From the NCBI GenBank assembly GCA_034008185.1, contig CM067109.1, forward strand, positions 55,910,301-55,974,300: a stretch of 64,000 nucleotides of DNA, read 5' to 3'. The notes under the pieces are model-generated. The model was not told the origin of the DNA, made no database searches, and saw nothing but the letters and a program-made list of their open reading frames with translations. Positions within the stretch are counted from its first letter, which is position 1; each line of letters opens with the position of its first letter. Of this stretch, positions 13,601-25,023 are shown piece by piece. A program made the position numbers and the translations under genes. This DNA is from Gorsachius magnificus. Its lineage: Eukaryota; Chordata; Aves; Pelecaniformes; Ardeidae.

Positions 13601-16600
13601 CTACTTTGAGCATCTTTTTAGTTAGAAGAATTATTCACTAAAACAATAGGTGACAAGGAACACATTTCTGTTAGGGTTTTTTTTCTCCAGAGACAAACAG
13701 TAAAACTCTCCAAAACACCATAAAGATTTTTTTTCTTTCAGAGAAAAATGATTTGGACTCATAGGACCAAGATTTGCCACACTATCAAGATGCTAGAGAT
13801 GCCAGTAAATTCTAACTGCAGCTCACTGAGGTATCTCCCTCAAAAATGCGGTTCCTAAGAGATTTTTCTATAAATATTAGAAAGTCTGGGTAAATGCCAT
13901 TTTTAGAAGGGCTATTAACTACATTTATATGACTTCAATAGAGAGAGATGACCATTTATAGTAGCCAAGAGCCTGCCCCACCATAATTTATTAGTTCTTG
14001 ACATTACTGAAAACCACACAAGCTTCGTTCTCATGATCAGTGATTGTACTGTAACCGAACTTTGAAAATGGCCCAATTTCTTCCATCAGCCTTGTCAGTT
14101 ACATAGCAAACAGAGCCTATATTTGTATAGCTCTCTGGCTTCAAATGACTTATGTAGCATCTTCTCACACTGAATTAAACACTACCCTAAAAGTCTAATC
14201 CTTATTTATGATAAGATCCTTTTCACCTCTGTTCATAAAGGATGTACTCATTTAAATGTCCCTCTACTCCTTGTCAGAGTGTATAGGAGACTTAGCACAA
14301 ATGAAAATCTATTCCTAAATACACAAAAAGATGAAGTGACTGGGTAATGTATCAAAATAATTTCCTCGGCACTGCAGAGGATATGCACATATATCTGTTT
14401 CTCTTTGGGTGTGTGTTACTACATGTATGCGAATGTTTATTTGAATGCTGTTCTTCTTTAAAGGGCTTCCTGCACACTTATCATACAGATCGCAATTAAC
14501 AGCTGAAGGAGATCACTAGCACAGTTTGTTCTCATAGACAAAATTTTATAGTTTTATAAATGAAAACAAGAGTGGAAAATCAATAATGTCATTAGGTTAA
14601 GGGCACTTGGTAGTGCAGAGCCAAAAACTGTCTTTTGCTCACATCTACACAATACCTGGGGAAAAAAAGAAATCTCTGCATGCGTGAAAATCCTGAGCCT
14701 TTGTGACTATGGAAGTTACTATATAGTACATATTTCTACAGTCAGAGTTCTTCTGTCAGTACATTTAAACCATGAAGTGCTTTTGCTGCTGATTTGGCTA
14801 TTATGGGAGGAAAATGACCTGTAAAGATGTTTTGAGTAGCTAAGCATTTTGCATACATTATGGCAATGTGAGACATAAAGAAAAGGGGTAAGAATGAAGT
14901 TTACTAAAGTCTGTACAAGCAGGTTTACTTTCCGTATCACAGCAAGGACTTCATAATCTTCTAAACTAAAGGGAAACAAGTCTGTCAAGATAAACACTTA
15001 CAGAATCTGGGATTTGCAGGATCAGTTGGAAAACATTTCCCTCCTGCAAAAAATGAGGCTTTTAAAATTACAAAGGCAAATAACACAAAACTTCTGAATT
15101 ATCAGACCTCCTTTCAGTGTTGGCAAGCAGGGAGCACACATGTGAAGGGAAGTATTTTAAATGCAGGTCCCAGTTTCCCATAAATGCCCAGATTGCTATT
15201 GCAATCATTTTCCCAAGGGCTGTGTTGAGGGCAGAGGTCAGACAGTAGGCCCAGGACCCTGTTCACCATGCTGGCACAGACTGTTACCGTACCTAGCAAA
15301 GGTCACCATGACCACAGCCCTCCCAGGCATCTCCTAGGGACGGACACTTCCTAGACCAGTGCTTCTCAGATGCATGATCCTCTACATATTCGTGGTTTTA
15401 TGTATCTGTGTTCTTCTGCTGTTCATCAAAGGAGCTGAGTCGCCAGTCAGAGCCAGCTCCTGCTGAACTTCATGGAAGAAAAACTACTTGAGATTTCAGT
15501 CCTGTGCCCAAGGGAAGCACCCAAGCCACTCAGAAGAGTTTCTCCTTCAGCTAATGCTGTCAGACCAAATGGCTACCTACACGATGAGCGATGCCATTCT
15601 CAGAGAGCCCCATGATGCCAAGGAAAGTCTTTCTATGTGGTCCCATGGGTTTTGGTTCAAGCCTCTAGTCTGCTTAGCTCAGCAAACCACAGGAATACAC
15701 AGGTCAACAAACAGCAACAATTCTTCCTATTTTGCACCAGGCAATTAACTGTTTTGCTGCTGAATGCAAAAAGTAATTGAGGCATTAAGAGACCTGCTCC
15801 CACAGATGTTGGTCAAAAATTGAATGAACCTTTTGTTTTCTAAGTTTCTTGAGTTTTATACTTTGACTGTATCATTGCAGCTGTTACCCTATGCTCAGCA
15901 TCACCGCTGGAGGACAGAAAAGCACATATGATTTACAAGAGTTAAAGAGATTTGTGTTGTTACTTTTTTTTTTTTTATTAGCTCTCATGAACACCACTAC
16001 ATCTAAGGTCTGTCAGCATTTCCATTAAAAAAAATAGATTTTCAGCAGTTTATCAGTTTATATCTCAACTGTACAAATTCACTCCAGCCTGCAACTGGGC
16101 AAAAAAATTCTTAATTGAGGAGTAAATTGGAACTTTTTGTTTCATTGATTGTTGCTTGTTTTTTGTTTTATTTATTTCGTGCATTTAGAAGGAGTTTTGG
16201 CTATTTTAAAGCTAAGTAGGTACAACTCTAGAAATAAAGAGATAAGTAATTTAAGCTGCATAAAAATGCTTCCTTTTCCAAAGGAAGTTTTGCAAACAAG
16301 CTATAAACTACAACAAATATACCTTGGCACTTTAAAAACAAACAAACAAAAAAGATAATGATTCACTTTTAAACATTCTTCTATTGGCATCAAAGTTCTA
16401 TAAACACATTTCCACATCAAAGTGCATGATTGAACAACTGGCTAACTATCTGCTCATAAAGCGTTTCTAGATAACATTTTCAGGTCTTGAATCAATGTCA
16501 TGCTTTAGGTCAGCTTCCAAATGTCTTCATCCTATCTTCTGTCTTGCTTAAAAATAGAAGGCAATTTCTCATTGAGTACAGAAAAAGATGCAGGTGTCTA

Positions 16601-17711
16601 GTTGAACAGGGAATTACTCCCAGAGTTTTCAAAAGGATAAACTTCTTACATATCATTTGCATTTACAACATGTCACATATGCAGCAGTTGCAGACAGACT
16701 TCCCAGCTATCTATGGTCATTGTGTGGTTGCATTCAATAGCAATTTAGCTTTTCTGTTAAATGTACTTTGTAGAACAGATAGGCAGACTGACAGTAAAAT
16801 AAGCATGACCCTAAGGGCCATCGGTTTAATTCAGACAAGTGTGGGATCCAGGAAAGTGCTACAAAGCTGGAGAGGACTAAAAGAGTATTTAAGAAGCTCT
16901 CAGGCAAAGAAGAAAAACACAATATAAGCACAAGTGGCAGAAGTCTGTGGAGAATAGTGGGTGGTTAAGAGGAAAGTAGGTCTCATGTTTAGTCATACAA
17001 CAAAAACCAACAACTACAGAAAGGTAAAGTAAACAGCTATGGCAAACCGCTTTACACTTCTACATATGTTCTTGTATGGGACCAGATGTTACCTTCTGGT
17101 GAGATAAGAAGTTTTTCTCTGAAATTGGGACTAAGCATGGTGAGCAGATACTGGCATGTTAATGTATGAGCAACCTACTGTTAAGTTGTCTATCACAAGT
17201 CTTCTGAGCCAGAGACTTTCTTCAAGGTAATTAATCAAAGGAGACAGGTAAGAATGGCAGCTGCTGAAGTAGAAGCATTCAGATTTACAAGCAGTAATTG
17301 TGTAAGAGGACCTCAGTGAACAGCATTTAAGAGAGCCCAGTGAGTTCCCTACACCGAGCTGATGGGTATGCGAACACGTGCTGTTTCACACACAGCCTAG
17401 GGTACTATGAAACTATTCCCCAGAAAGCAGAGCTGAGGCCTCACAGTCATGTAATTAAATGAGCCAGAGAGACATACAGCTTTAGCTTTTGCAACTAAAG
17501 GTACTCATACCCATAGACACATACATCTACATACACGCAAACTCATACACACATAATTGTTTGTCCTATGTGCATGTAGTGTCTGCTAGAAATACAGCAT
17601 TTCAGGCATATATGATTTACTGTCAGTCAATCAAGGCGTTTTATACTGAAACTGGCATCCAGACATAATGCCTAACATACAAGGATATTTCAAAGTGTCC
17701 TGAAAACCTTA
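10691..17711. other. Non-coding unique sequence
   Basis: About 7 kb without a supportable gene. The longest open frame outside CR1 in the window lies here (16487-16927, 146 codons), but it has no recognisable domain and a frame of that size is roughly what chance gives in 64 kb. A short T-run sits at 15964-15976 and a CA/TA-rich patch at 17505-17560. No transposon ends were identified. Confidence 0.55.
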
Positions 17712-17867
17712 TCTCCCTCTTTCTTTTCTTTTCCCTCTCTCTTCCTTCCTTCTTTCCTTCCTTCCTTCCTTCCTTCCTTCCTTCCTTCCTTCCTTCCTTC
17801 CTTCCTCCCTTCCTTCCTCCCTTCCTTCCTTCCTTCCTTCCTTCCTTCCTTCCTTCCTTCCTTCCTC
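17712..17867 (+). repeat. (TTCC)n polypyrimidine microsatellite
   Basis: There is no purine on this strand for 156 consecutive bases. The tract opens with irregular CT-rich sequence and becomes regular CTTC tetranucleotides from about 17741, with three CTCCC interruptions near 17806-17821. Pure polypyrimidine tracts with mirror symmetry can form intramolecular triplexes. Length will vary among individuals and may be imprecise in an assembly. Confidence 0.95.
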
Positions 17868-17926
17868 ACTTCCTCACTTCCTCATTTCCTGTCTTCCTTC
17901 CTCACTTCCTCACTTCCTGTCTTCCC
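17861..17926 (+). repeat. CTTCCTCA minisatellite with higher-order duplication
   Basis: The tetranucleotide tract decays into 8-bp units CTTCCTCA and CTTCCTGT. The order of units suggests a duplication of a block of about 32 bp: CTCA, CTCA, CTCA, CTGT followed by TTCC, CTCA, CTCA, CTGT. It evidently grew out of the neighbouring TTCC tract by base changes followed by slippage. Confidence 0.85.
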
Positions 17927-19679
17927 ACTTAAAATACCTTCATCCCCCTGGAACTGTTTCATTCCTGGAAGAGTAAAAGTCTCAATATTTCTTCAGTCTT
18001 TGGTCATGTTCATGCATATTGCATCATTTAGTGAGGAGAGGACATATTTAATACAGTCAGAAGAATGAAAGACACAGAAGCCCTTGAATTAGCAGAGTCT
18101 CCACTGGTGAAGAAAGAATTTTCTCAGTTTGCTAGTGGTGATTAATCCTGCTTCATGTCTTCAATATAAGAACATCTTTTTAGTACTGAGCTAAAATATT
18201 GTGTTATCTTTGCATTTAATTCACTGAATACAAAGTACTTCTTTGATTCCTTCTTTAGCAACAGTCTATATTTTATCTTGTGAACTCAGGCCCTGATTTT
18301 ATTTGGTTCATGTTTTGTTTTTACTTCGTAGTGAGCTGCAAACCAGGATAATGCAACACATTTTCTAAAATTCCAGTTTTCAATAGTCATATAGGCATAT
18401 ATTGCTTAGCTTGGATTTATCTCAAGCCCTAGATACTGCAGTCCAATCTGATAATGCATGCAGACAGTAAACATCGGAAAATATGTCATTGTGTAAACAC
18501 AATATAGCTGAACCTGTTTGTTAGGATGGAAAGGTGTATGAAAGGACACTGCACTTGGTGCCCCAAAGGGAAAATATGATGTACTATCCAAGGCAGAGTA
18601 TTAATCATAGCTGATATTTCTGGACAATAAAGTAGAGTAATCCTTGTGAACAATCTCTCTTCAAGGATAAAAAGGGAAAATAAGGAACTGGCAGTATTAT
18701 ATGAAACGACATAGCCTGACATAGGATAAAGCTAGAAGCATCTCAGAAATCTCATCTGGAAAACAGCTTAATAATTGCTACATGGTTTATTGCGGCTAAG
18801 CTAATTTTTTCTTCTGTTGCACCAGGGTCATTTTCTTGCTTACACCACAGACACCTAGGCTCCCTGTAAAGTTGGCAAACCTATAGTAAGGGAAAGCACT
18901 TGTCCATTTAGACTTGCAGAGTTCACAAGGTTATACCATTTCCCCTGCAGAAGAGAAAATGTTAGTACAATCTCAAAACCCCCAGGAACTGGATGTGCAG
19001 ACATTGATATTGTCACCCACTCCTACACGACACTTCAGCTGTTAGATGTCTGATACGTACCAATATCATGCGATGAAACACGAATTACATGATGAGGCAC
19101 AGCAGGTTCAGTTTTAAAGAAACATTTCTCTTCAGGATGAATGTACTGAACAAACCTAGAGCTAACATGTGACTTTAGGGCAGAGACACTGGGCACAGAT
19201 GCAAGGGAGGAGTTTACTAAAGTTCTGACTATGCAGTGTCAGGAGCATGGGAAACCTCCTTTGACATTTCACAGAGGCTAAGTTCCTTTGATTATCAACT
19301 GTGCAGAGTAAGTACGACACCTTTCTAAAGGCCGACAACAACTATATGTTAACATGGAAAGAACTGAGATGCTTTCCAACACAGTGCATCCATATAACTC
19401 TAGGTTGAAAACAGTGAACACAAAGAAATGCAAGAAATTCATTAAACTGCATTTACACAAAAACCACTGAAAATTCTGTACTCCTGAAAGGCAAAATCAA
19501 CTGGTTTACATTCTCTCTGGAAGAAATCACCATGTTTTTAGACTAGGAACCCTAGGCTTTAACTCATCTGGGATAGAAATATGGCCACAATTTGCCAGGG
19601 CCAAAGAAATGCTCCTGCTCTTCATCATTCTGATGGGAGGGATCTCAGATAGCGCATAACATTTCAAGTGCCTAATGGC
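17927..19679. other. Non-coding unique sequence
   Basis: No gene, RNA or repeat family is recognised. Open frames of 60-78 codons are on the scale expected by chance. Confidence 0.55.
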
Positions 19680-20515
19680 TAATGCACAGTTTCGGGTTCA
19701 AGATAAAACACATTGTTTCTCTCTTTGGGAAGTTTCAGGGTTGCATTGTACCAAACTTATTGGTGAGTGAGCAAAAAATGAGGGTGGAGGCTAGGAAATG
19801 CTTTTGGCCTGGAACGCCTGGTGCCACATTGTGGCTTTGCAGTTTTCCCTGTCCCTCCTGCCTTCTCCATCCTCAACATACTCTTCTCCATCTTACCCCC
19901 ATTCCCACTGCCCTTTCCTATCCCTGTCTTCTCCTTTTCTCATCCCTGTCTCTCAGAAGCTCCCCTCACAGCAGGACATATGGTACTGCACAAACACTAG
20001 AAAAGGCTCACAGAAAAAGGTAGAGGCATGTTGGACAGGCAAACTGCCACTGACCAGGTCCTGGTCACTCTTTGTGTACAGCTGGTGTTGTCCAGTCCCA
20101 AGGAGGAGTGTGCCCAAAGCCTTTGTGCAGGATGGTCCATCCTCTGACACGTCATGTTGTGCAGGCAAGGTCACCAGCCTCCAGCTGGCCTCATTCCCCT
20201 CCTTAGTCAGAAACAGACACAAATTACACTTATGATTTAAAACAGGCTCATGGGCCACATGTTTTCCTCAATGGTCCATGAAGAAAGAAACAGCAACAGG
20301 TCATCTTCACACAGAGGGTGCTGCTTCCCTTTCCATTGGTCAGCGCAGCCCATGCTGAGGATATAGCAAATCACGTGCCTGGAGTTACAGATGGGACCTA
20401 TGGCCTTGAAAAGGGACCACCCTGAGTAACAGCTATTTACTGAGCGAAGGGCTCCCTCTCCCACTGTCTCACCTCCTGCGCCCGCCCTTTGTGCCCCCCC
20501 AGCTCCATATTCCAA
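19680..20515. other. GC-richer patch with overlapping open frames, identity unknown
   Basis: Composition is clearly less AT-rich than the flanks. Overlapping open frames occur on both strands (plus 19682-20023 and 19798-20235; minus 19953-20258 and 20237-20515). None has a domain I recognise. The plus-strand frames are low-complexity Ser/Pro/Leu runs from a CT-rich stretch (19850-19960). A CpG-containing stretch lies at 20470-20510. It may be a decayed repeat or ordinary sequence; I do not call a gene. Confidence 0.3.
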
Positions 20516-21504
20516 GCTATGGATAAGCTCAGGTTGCTGCCAATGTTATTACATATCCAACAAGTGAACAGCATGCTGTCAAGTGGCACCTTTCAAGAAC
20601 TCCACAAATGTCATTTATTTTAAAATATTTGTTTGAGTTTAAATTTTTTATCTAAAATACAAAATTACTGTGGCAAACAGTGAATGAGAGAAATATTTTA
20701 TAAACACATTTACCAAAAAAAAAAAAAGAGCTCTTCATGTTGCTGCCTAACGATGGAGTGTTTTAAGAATGCTTTTCTAACACTTTTCTTTGTTGTCAGA
20801 TCCAGAGCTTAGTGTAGTAGGATTTAATTTTTAGTGTCACCATGAAATGCAGTGTGCAGCACATGAAATGTTAATGTAATGCATAAATGTGCAATTCAAA
20901 AAAACAAGGTGATGTAAACAAACAAGTATTGAATCAGTGAAATATTCCACAGTTTGCAAGTGCCATTAGGCACAAAAATAATGGATTATTTCACCCATTC
21001 AAACTTTGACTTTGTTATGTCCCTTCTTTTCCTTTCTTCTAACCTCTGAACTGAAGTTTCCACTCTGAACTGAAAGGAACCAAATGTTCATTAAGCCAAA
21101 CTTAATACTGCACTTATTCATGCAAAGAACACGGGACTTTCTACAGAATTGAACCAGTCTAACTTCAATGCCATCAGTACTGCTGACTTCACTTAACACC
21201 AGCTGAAACTTAACTTCCTTGGGCAGGAAACACCAACTAGAGGCACTCCAGAAGTACAACTAGAACTGTTAAATGCCCCTTCACTTCTTTCCAGTGTATG
21301 AAACTTAAGGGGTTATTTGTTTGAGATTCAACAGGCTTTTTGGCATCTTTTCCACAATACTCTTTGCACCTCAATTTGGATGACTGAAATAGCCCCAGGA
21401 TGTGGTAACTCCTACATTCCACCTTGTCTTAACTCAGAATCCTGTACATCAAACCTACACTTTGCAAGATTTCAGCAAACTCTAAGAACACATTGGGCCC
21501 TCCA
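20516..21504. other. Non-coding AT-rich sequence
   Basis: A-rich run at 20714-20728. Nothing else can be supported. Confidence 0.5.
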
Positions 21505-21600
21505 GTGAAATGAGGACAGTATTTTCCTGCATCATAAAGCTGTTATGAGAGTAAATATACTAAATAGTCAAGGATTACAGATACTAAGCAATATGGTCAT
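21505..21600 (+). repeat. Probable MIR/L2-type ancient retroposon relic
   Basis: The order of short motifs resembles the 3' portion of amniote MIR/L2 elements: an AAATGAGGA block (about 21508-21516), then a CATAA..GCTGTTATGAGAGTAAAT block (about 21532-21556), then a decayed tail. Such relics are rare but present in bird genomes. The match is by eye and degenerate, so the family is uncertain. Confidence 0.4.
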
Positions 21601-21834
21601 TTAAATGTCTAGGACAGAGGTTGTGAATAGAGCTCAAAAGACTTAGTACTGTATGAATGAATAAAAAAAAATATTCCAATAGTATGGTGAAAGTCAAGTG
21701 ATTACAGAAACATTATCCCATTTTTATGTTTGGACTACAGTTGTGCTGTCTATAGTTAAACACTTAATTAAAACTGTTTATCAGCATAAGAAAAAAAATA
21801 CTGATAGAATATACAACAGAACTTTTTTTGTTCC
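21601..21834. other. Non-coding AT-rich sequence
   Basis: Only short A-runs near 21662 and 21790 are seen. Confidence 0.5.
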
Positions 21835-21866
21835 ATTGTAATTGATACACATTGTAAATGATACAC
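21835..21866 (+). repeat. 16-bp tandem duplication
   Basis: ATTGTAATTGATACAC (21835-21850) is followed directly by ATTGTAAATGATACAC (21851-21866), one mismatch in 16. This is a simple local slippage duplication. Confidence 0.9.
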
Positions 21867-24800
21867 ATTAAGGCTGGGTCTACACCACTGGATCAGAAAT
21901 GATGGAAAATGTTATGCTCTGTTACCAGGCCAAATGGTAGAGGCTGGCTCATGTCTTTTTTGGAGCTAAAATTATGGTTGACCACTGACATCCACACACT
22001 GCCCAGGGTTTGGCCCAGCTCTCCTCAGTGCTCAGTACTTTTAAGTCACCACTGAGATTTTATCTATGAACTTTTTTATTTCACTCTGCCCGAAACTGTT
22101 ATCAGAATGAGGTTTTCATAGTGCCATGTTAATGGTAGGTGTTGTCTGGTCTGGGGTATTTGTCTGAGGGTAGATGAGGTCACTTAGGAGTGCAATGTAG
22201 CATGATGTGATGTATGATAGTGTACAAAAGACAGTATAACATCTGTAGGGTTCACAGGGCAAACCTGATGAAATCTAATCCTTGTTGCTTGCACTGAGAG
22301 ATCACTATAGTTTCCCATAGGGATCCAGTTTGTTCACTCCATAGGGGAACCAGCAATGAGGTGCCATACATGCACTACTGGTGTGATTTAGCCCTGGTAG
22401 ACAACTGAGCACCACACAGCTGCTTGCTCATTACCTCCCTCAGTAGGATGGGGGAAGAATCAGAAGGGTGAAAGTACAAAAACTCATGAGTTGAGGTAAA
22501 GACAGATTAATAATTTTAAAAGGGTGGGAGGGAGGGGGAGAAGAGAAGGGAAAACCAAACCCAAGAGAAACAAGTGATGCAAAAGAAAACAATTGCTCAC
22601 CACCTACCATCTGATGCCCAGCCAGTCCCTGAGCAACAGCAGCCCCTGCCAACCTCCACTCTCCGATTTTACTGCTAAGCATGATGTCACATGGTATGGG
22701 ATATCCCTTTGGTGAGTTGGGGTCAGCTGTCCCAGCCATGTCTCCTCCCAGCTTCTCATGCACCCCCAGCCTCCTCACCGGTGGGATGGTGGGAGAAGCA
22801 GAAAAGTCCTTGACTCTGTGTAAGCCCTGCTCAGCAATAATGAAAACATCCCTGTGTAATCAACACTGTTTTCAGCACAAATCCAAAACATAGCCCCATA
22901 CCAGCTACCACGAAGAAAATTAACTCTACCTCAGGCCAAAACTTGTACAATTGTGAAAAGTCAGAGAATCAGGGCCTATTCATGTCTCTTTCTGGTCTTG
23001 AATATGAACATGAGAAAAATACTAAAGCTAGGACACAAGACAAGATTCTTAGATAATTTCATGTGCTCCTTAAACCTAAATGTATTGCATATTTCTCCTT
23101 GATTTATCTGTTTAAAAATCTGATTTGGGGGATAAATTGTAAAGTTATATTTTCTAGGAAGAAGTGACATAACAATGATCTTTGGAGAAAAAAAATTGAA
23201 GTTTAAAAATCAAAAATTTCTGTTTTCTTGTATATTAGTAGTTGAGTGTTTAAATATTTAACAATGCATAATACATAGTGCTTATCATTTTAAACAATAC
23301 CCAATCTACATAAGATGTTTTAATAAGCAGGTGGTAGGAATGGTTCAGGTCTCTTCAAAAGGCAATGAAAATATTATAGTCATCACAATTAAGACAGTAT
23401 AAAGAAATGAAATCTTTTTATCTGCTTCTCTGTTGTCCACTTATTTCAAGAAAATAATTTTAAAAATGTAAAAATTATTGGCTTTGTATGACAAATGTGT
23501 GATACATTCATATCTTGATTTTATTCCAGAGTGCTTAAATCTTGACTACCACTTTGAATAAATTAAAACAGTTGCCTTAAATGTAAGCATCTAGCTAATT
23601 CTTAATGAGGTCTGGGCTGACACGTTTGAACCTGAAAATAAAGCCAGAGGGCCACAATCTTTTTCACTTTCGCATATCAGAATTAAATTGACCTTCTCAT
23701 TTTTTCCAGTATTTTAGAGTCAGAAGAAATTGGAGCCTTGAAGCCTGTCAGCAAAATTAAACATCTTATCTGAGGTACTCTGGTACAAGACCTCTCTCAT
23801 CAGGCAGCAATGGGCAGGCCAAGGGGTGAGCAGAAGTGAGCAGCACCCACGGAGATGGGGATGCTGGGGGTATCCCTGGACAACAAGTTTCTCACTGCCA
23901 GAGGTGAAACAAGAGGCACAAGATTTGTGACCACTAGCGGAAGTCACCTCAAACCCAGCAATCTCTTGTCCAAGCCACCTGCCCACTTTGTTTCAGCCTA
24001 GTGTCAGTCTCATACCCAGCCCAAATCTGTTCTTCAGAGCCAGATATTCCTGCCTGTGCTGTTGTATAGAAACTTTTCCAGGACTTATGTCATTCCAAAA
24101 CTATTAAATACATGGCAAACTGATAATGTTTTCATTACCTGTAACATTAGTAGCAGCAACAGTAGCTGTGTTAGCAGTATTAAGTAGCTCAAGTTAGTAC
24201 CTCCTAATTCAAGAGCCTTGGCAGTGAATACGGGAACAGGAAACATCTCAGCCGGTCCTGTGAAGGCACTCCAGTCTTCAGCAGTGCAGCATGCAACCTT
24301 TCGGATTTTGGATATCTCAGAGGGAAATACTGGTGCAACTTAGCTGCTCCTCTGAAAGTTGTTTTTGAAGCTCTTCCATTTCTTTTGCAAGAAAACTCGA
24401 TGGGTTTAGTTTTAAGCTCCTGCATTCTTTCCTGAGCTGTCTTTGACAACTCTGTCTGGAAATGGAATACTAAACTCAGTTCTCAGTTGCAGTTACAAAT
24501 CCCACTGGAAGTCATTGTACAGGATCACTTTTTGTGATATTTTTACTGTGCAACTTTAACATTGCCATGCAAGTTGCACAGATGGAATTGGTTTCAGCAG
24601 TATGGTCTTGGATGTTTATGAGAGCACACTTGGTCTAGCAGTAGATTATGCAAGAGACCAACAAATCTAAGGCCTGTTAGCTTAAGAAGAAGACAGTTTG
24701 TGTCTTACGATACAAATCGTAAGGTCAGTCTGGATTACCAGCTGGGTTCTGAAACTTCTCAAGCATACTTCTTCTGTAACAGCCTGCTGCAGAAGGAGCT

Positions 24801-24915
24801 TTTTTTTTTTTTCTCACATGCAAGCTATGCTTTATGTTGCACAAAGCTTTCTCCTGAGGTTCTACCTCCTAGAAGGACAAAACAGCCCTTTGAAGAAACT
24901 CTAAAGATTTTTCTT
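21867..24915. other. Non-coding unique sequence
   Basis: About 3 kb with no supportable gene. A G-rich purine patch lies at 22525-22555. Overlapping open frames at 22440-22893 lie on opposite strands and have no recognisable domain. No repeat family is seen. Confidence 0.5.
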
Positions 24916-25023
24916 TAATTTAAAATAAATAATATTTATAATGGAATACTTATTTAATTATACTTAATTATTTATAAAAAATCATAATTTATTTATAATA
25001 AATTTTGTTTAAATAAAATATTA
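24916..25023. repeat. AT-rich low-complexity block
   Basis: Nearly pure A/T sequence built from TTTAT/ATAAA words, with many short self-complementary stretches. It could be a degenerate microsatellite; nothing indicates a function. Confidence 0.8.

Noticed and set aside
15357..15380. GACCAGTGCTTCTCAG, reminiscent of hAT/Charlie-type element ends
   Set aside because: Only a short match and no second terminal repeat found.
16487..16927. 146-codon open frame, the longest outside CR1
   Set aside because: No recognisable domain or splice context. About one frame of this length is expected by chance over both strands of 64 kb.
17712..17926. Possible CRISPR-like or satellite array
   Set aside because: Units of 4-8 bp without spacers: a microsatellite in a eukaryotic genome.
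19798..20235. 145-codon frame in a GC-richer patch
   Set aside because: Its first half is a Ser/Pro/Leu-rich translation of a CT-rich stretch, and the rest matches nothing I know.
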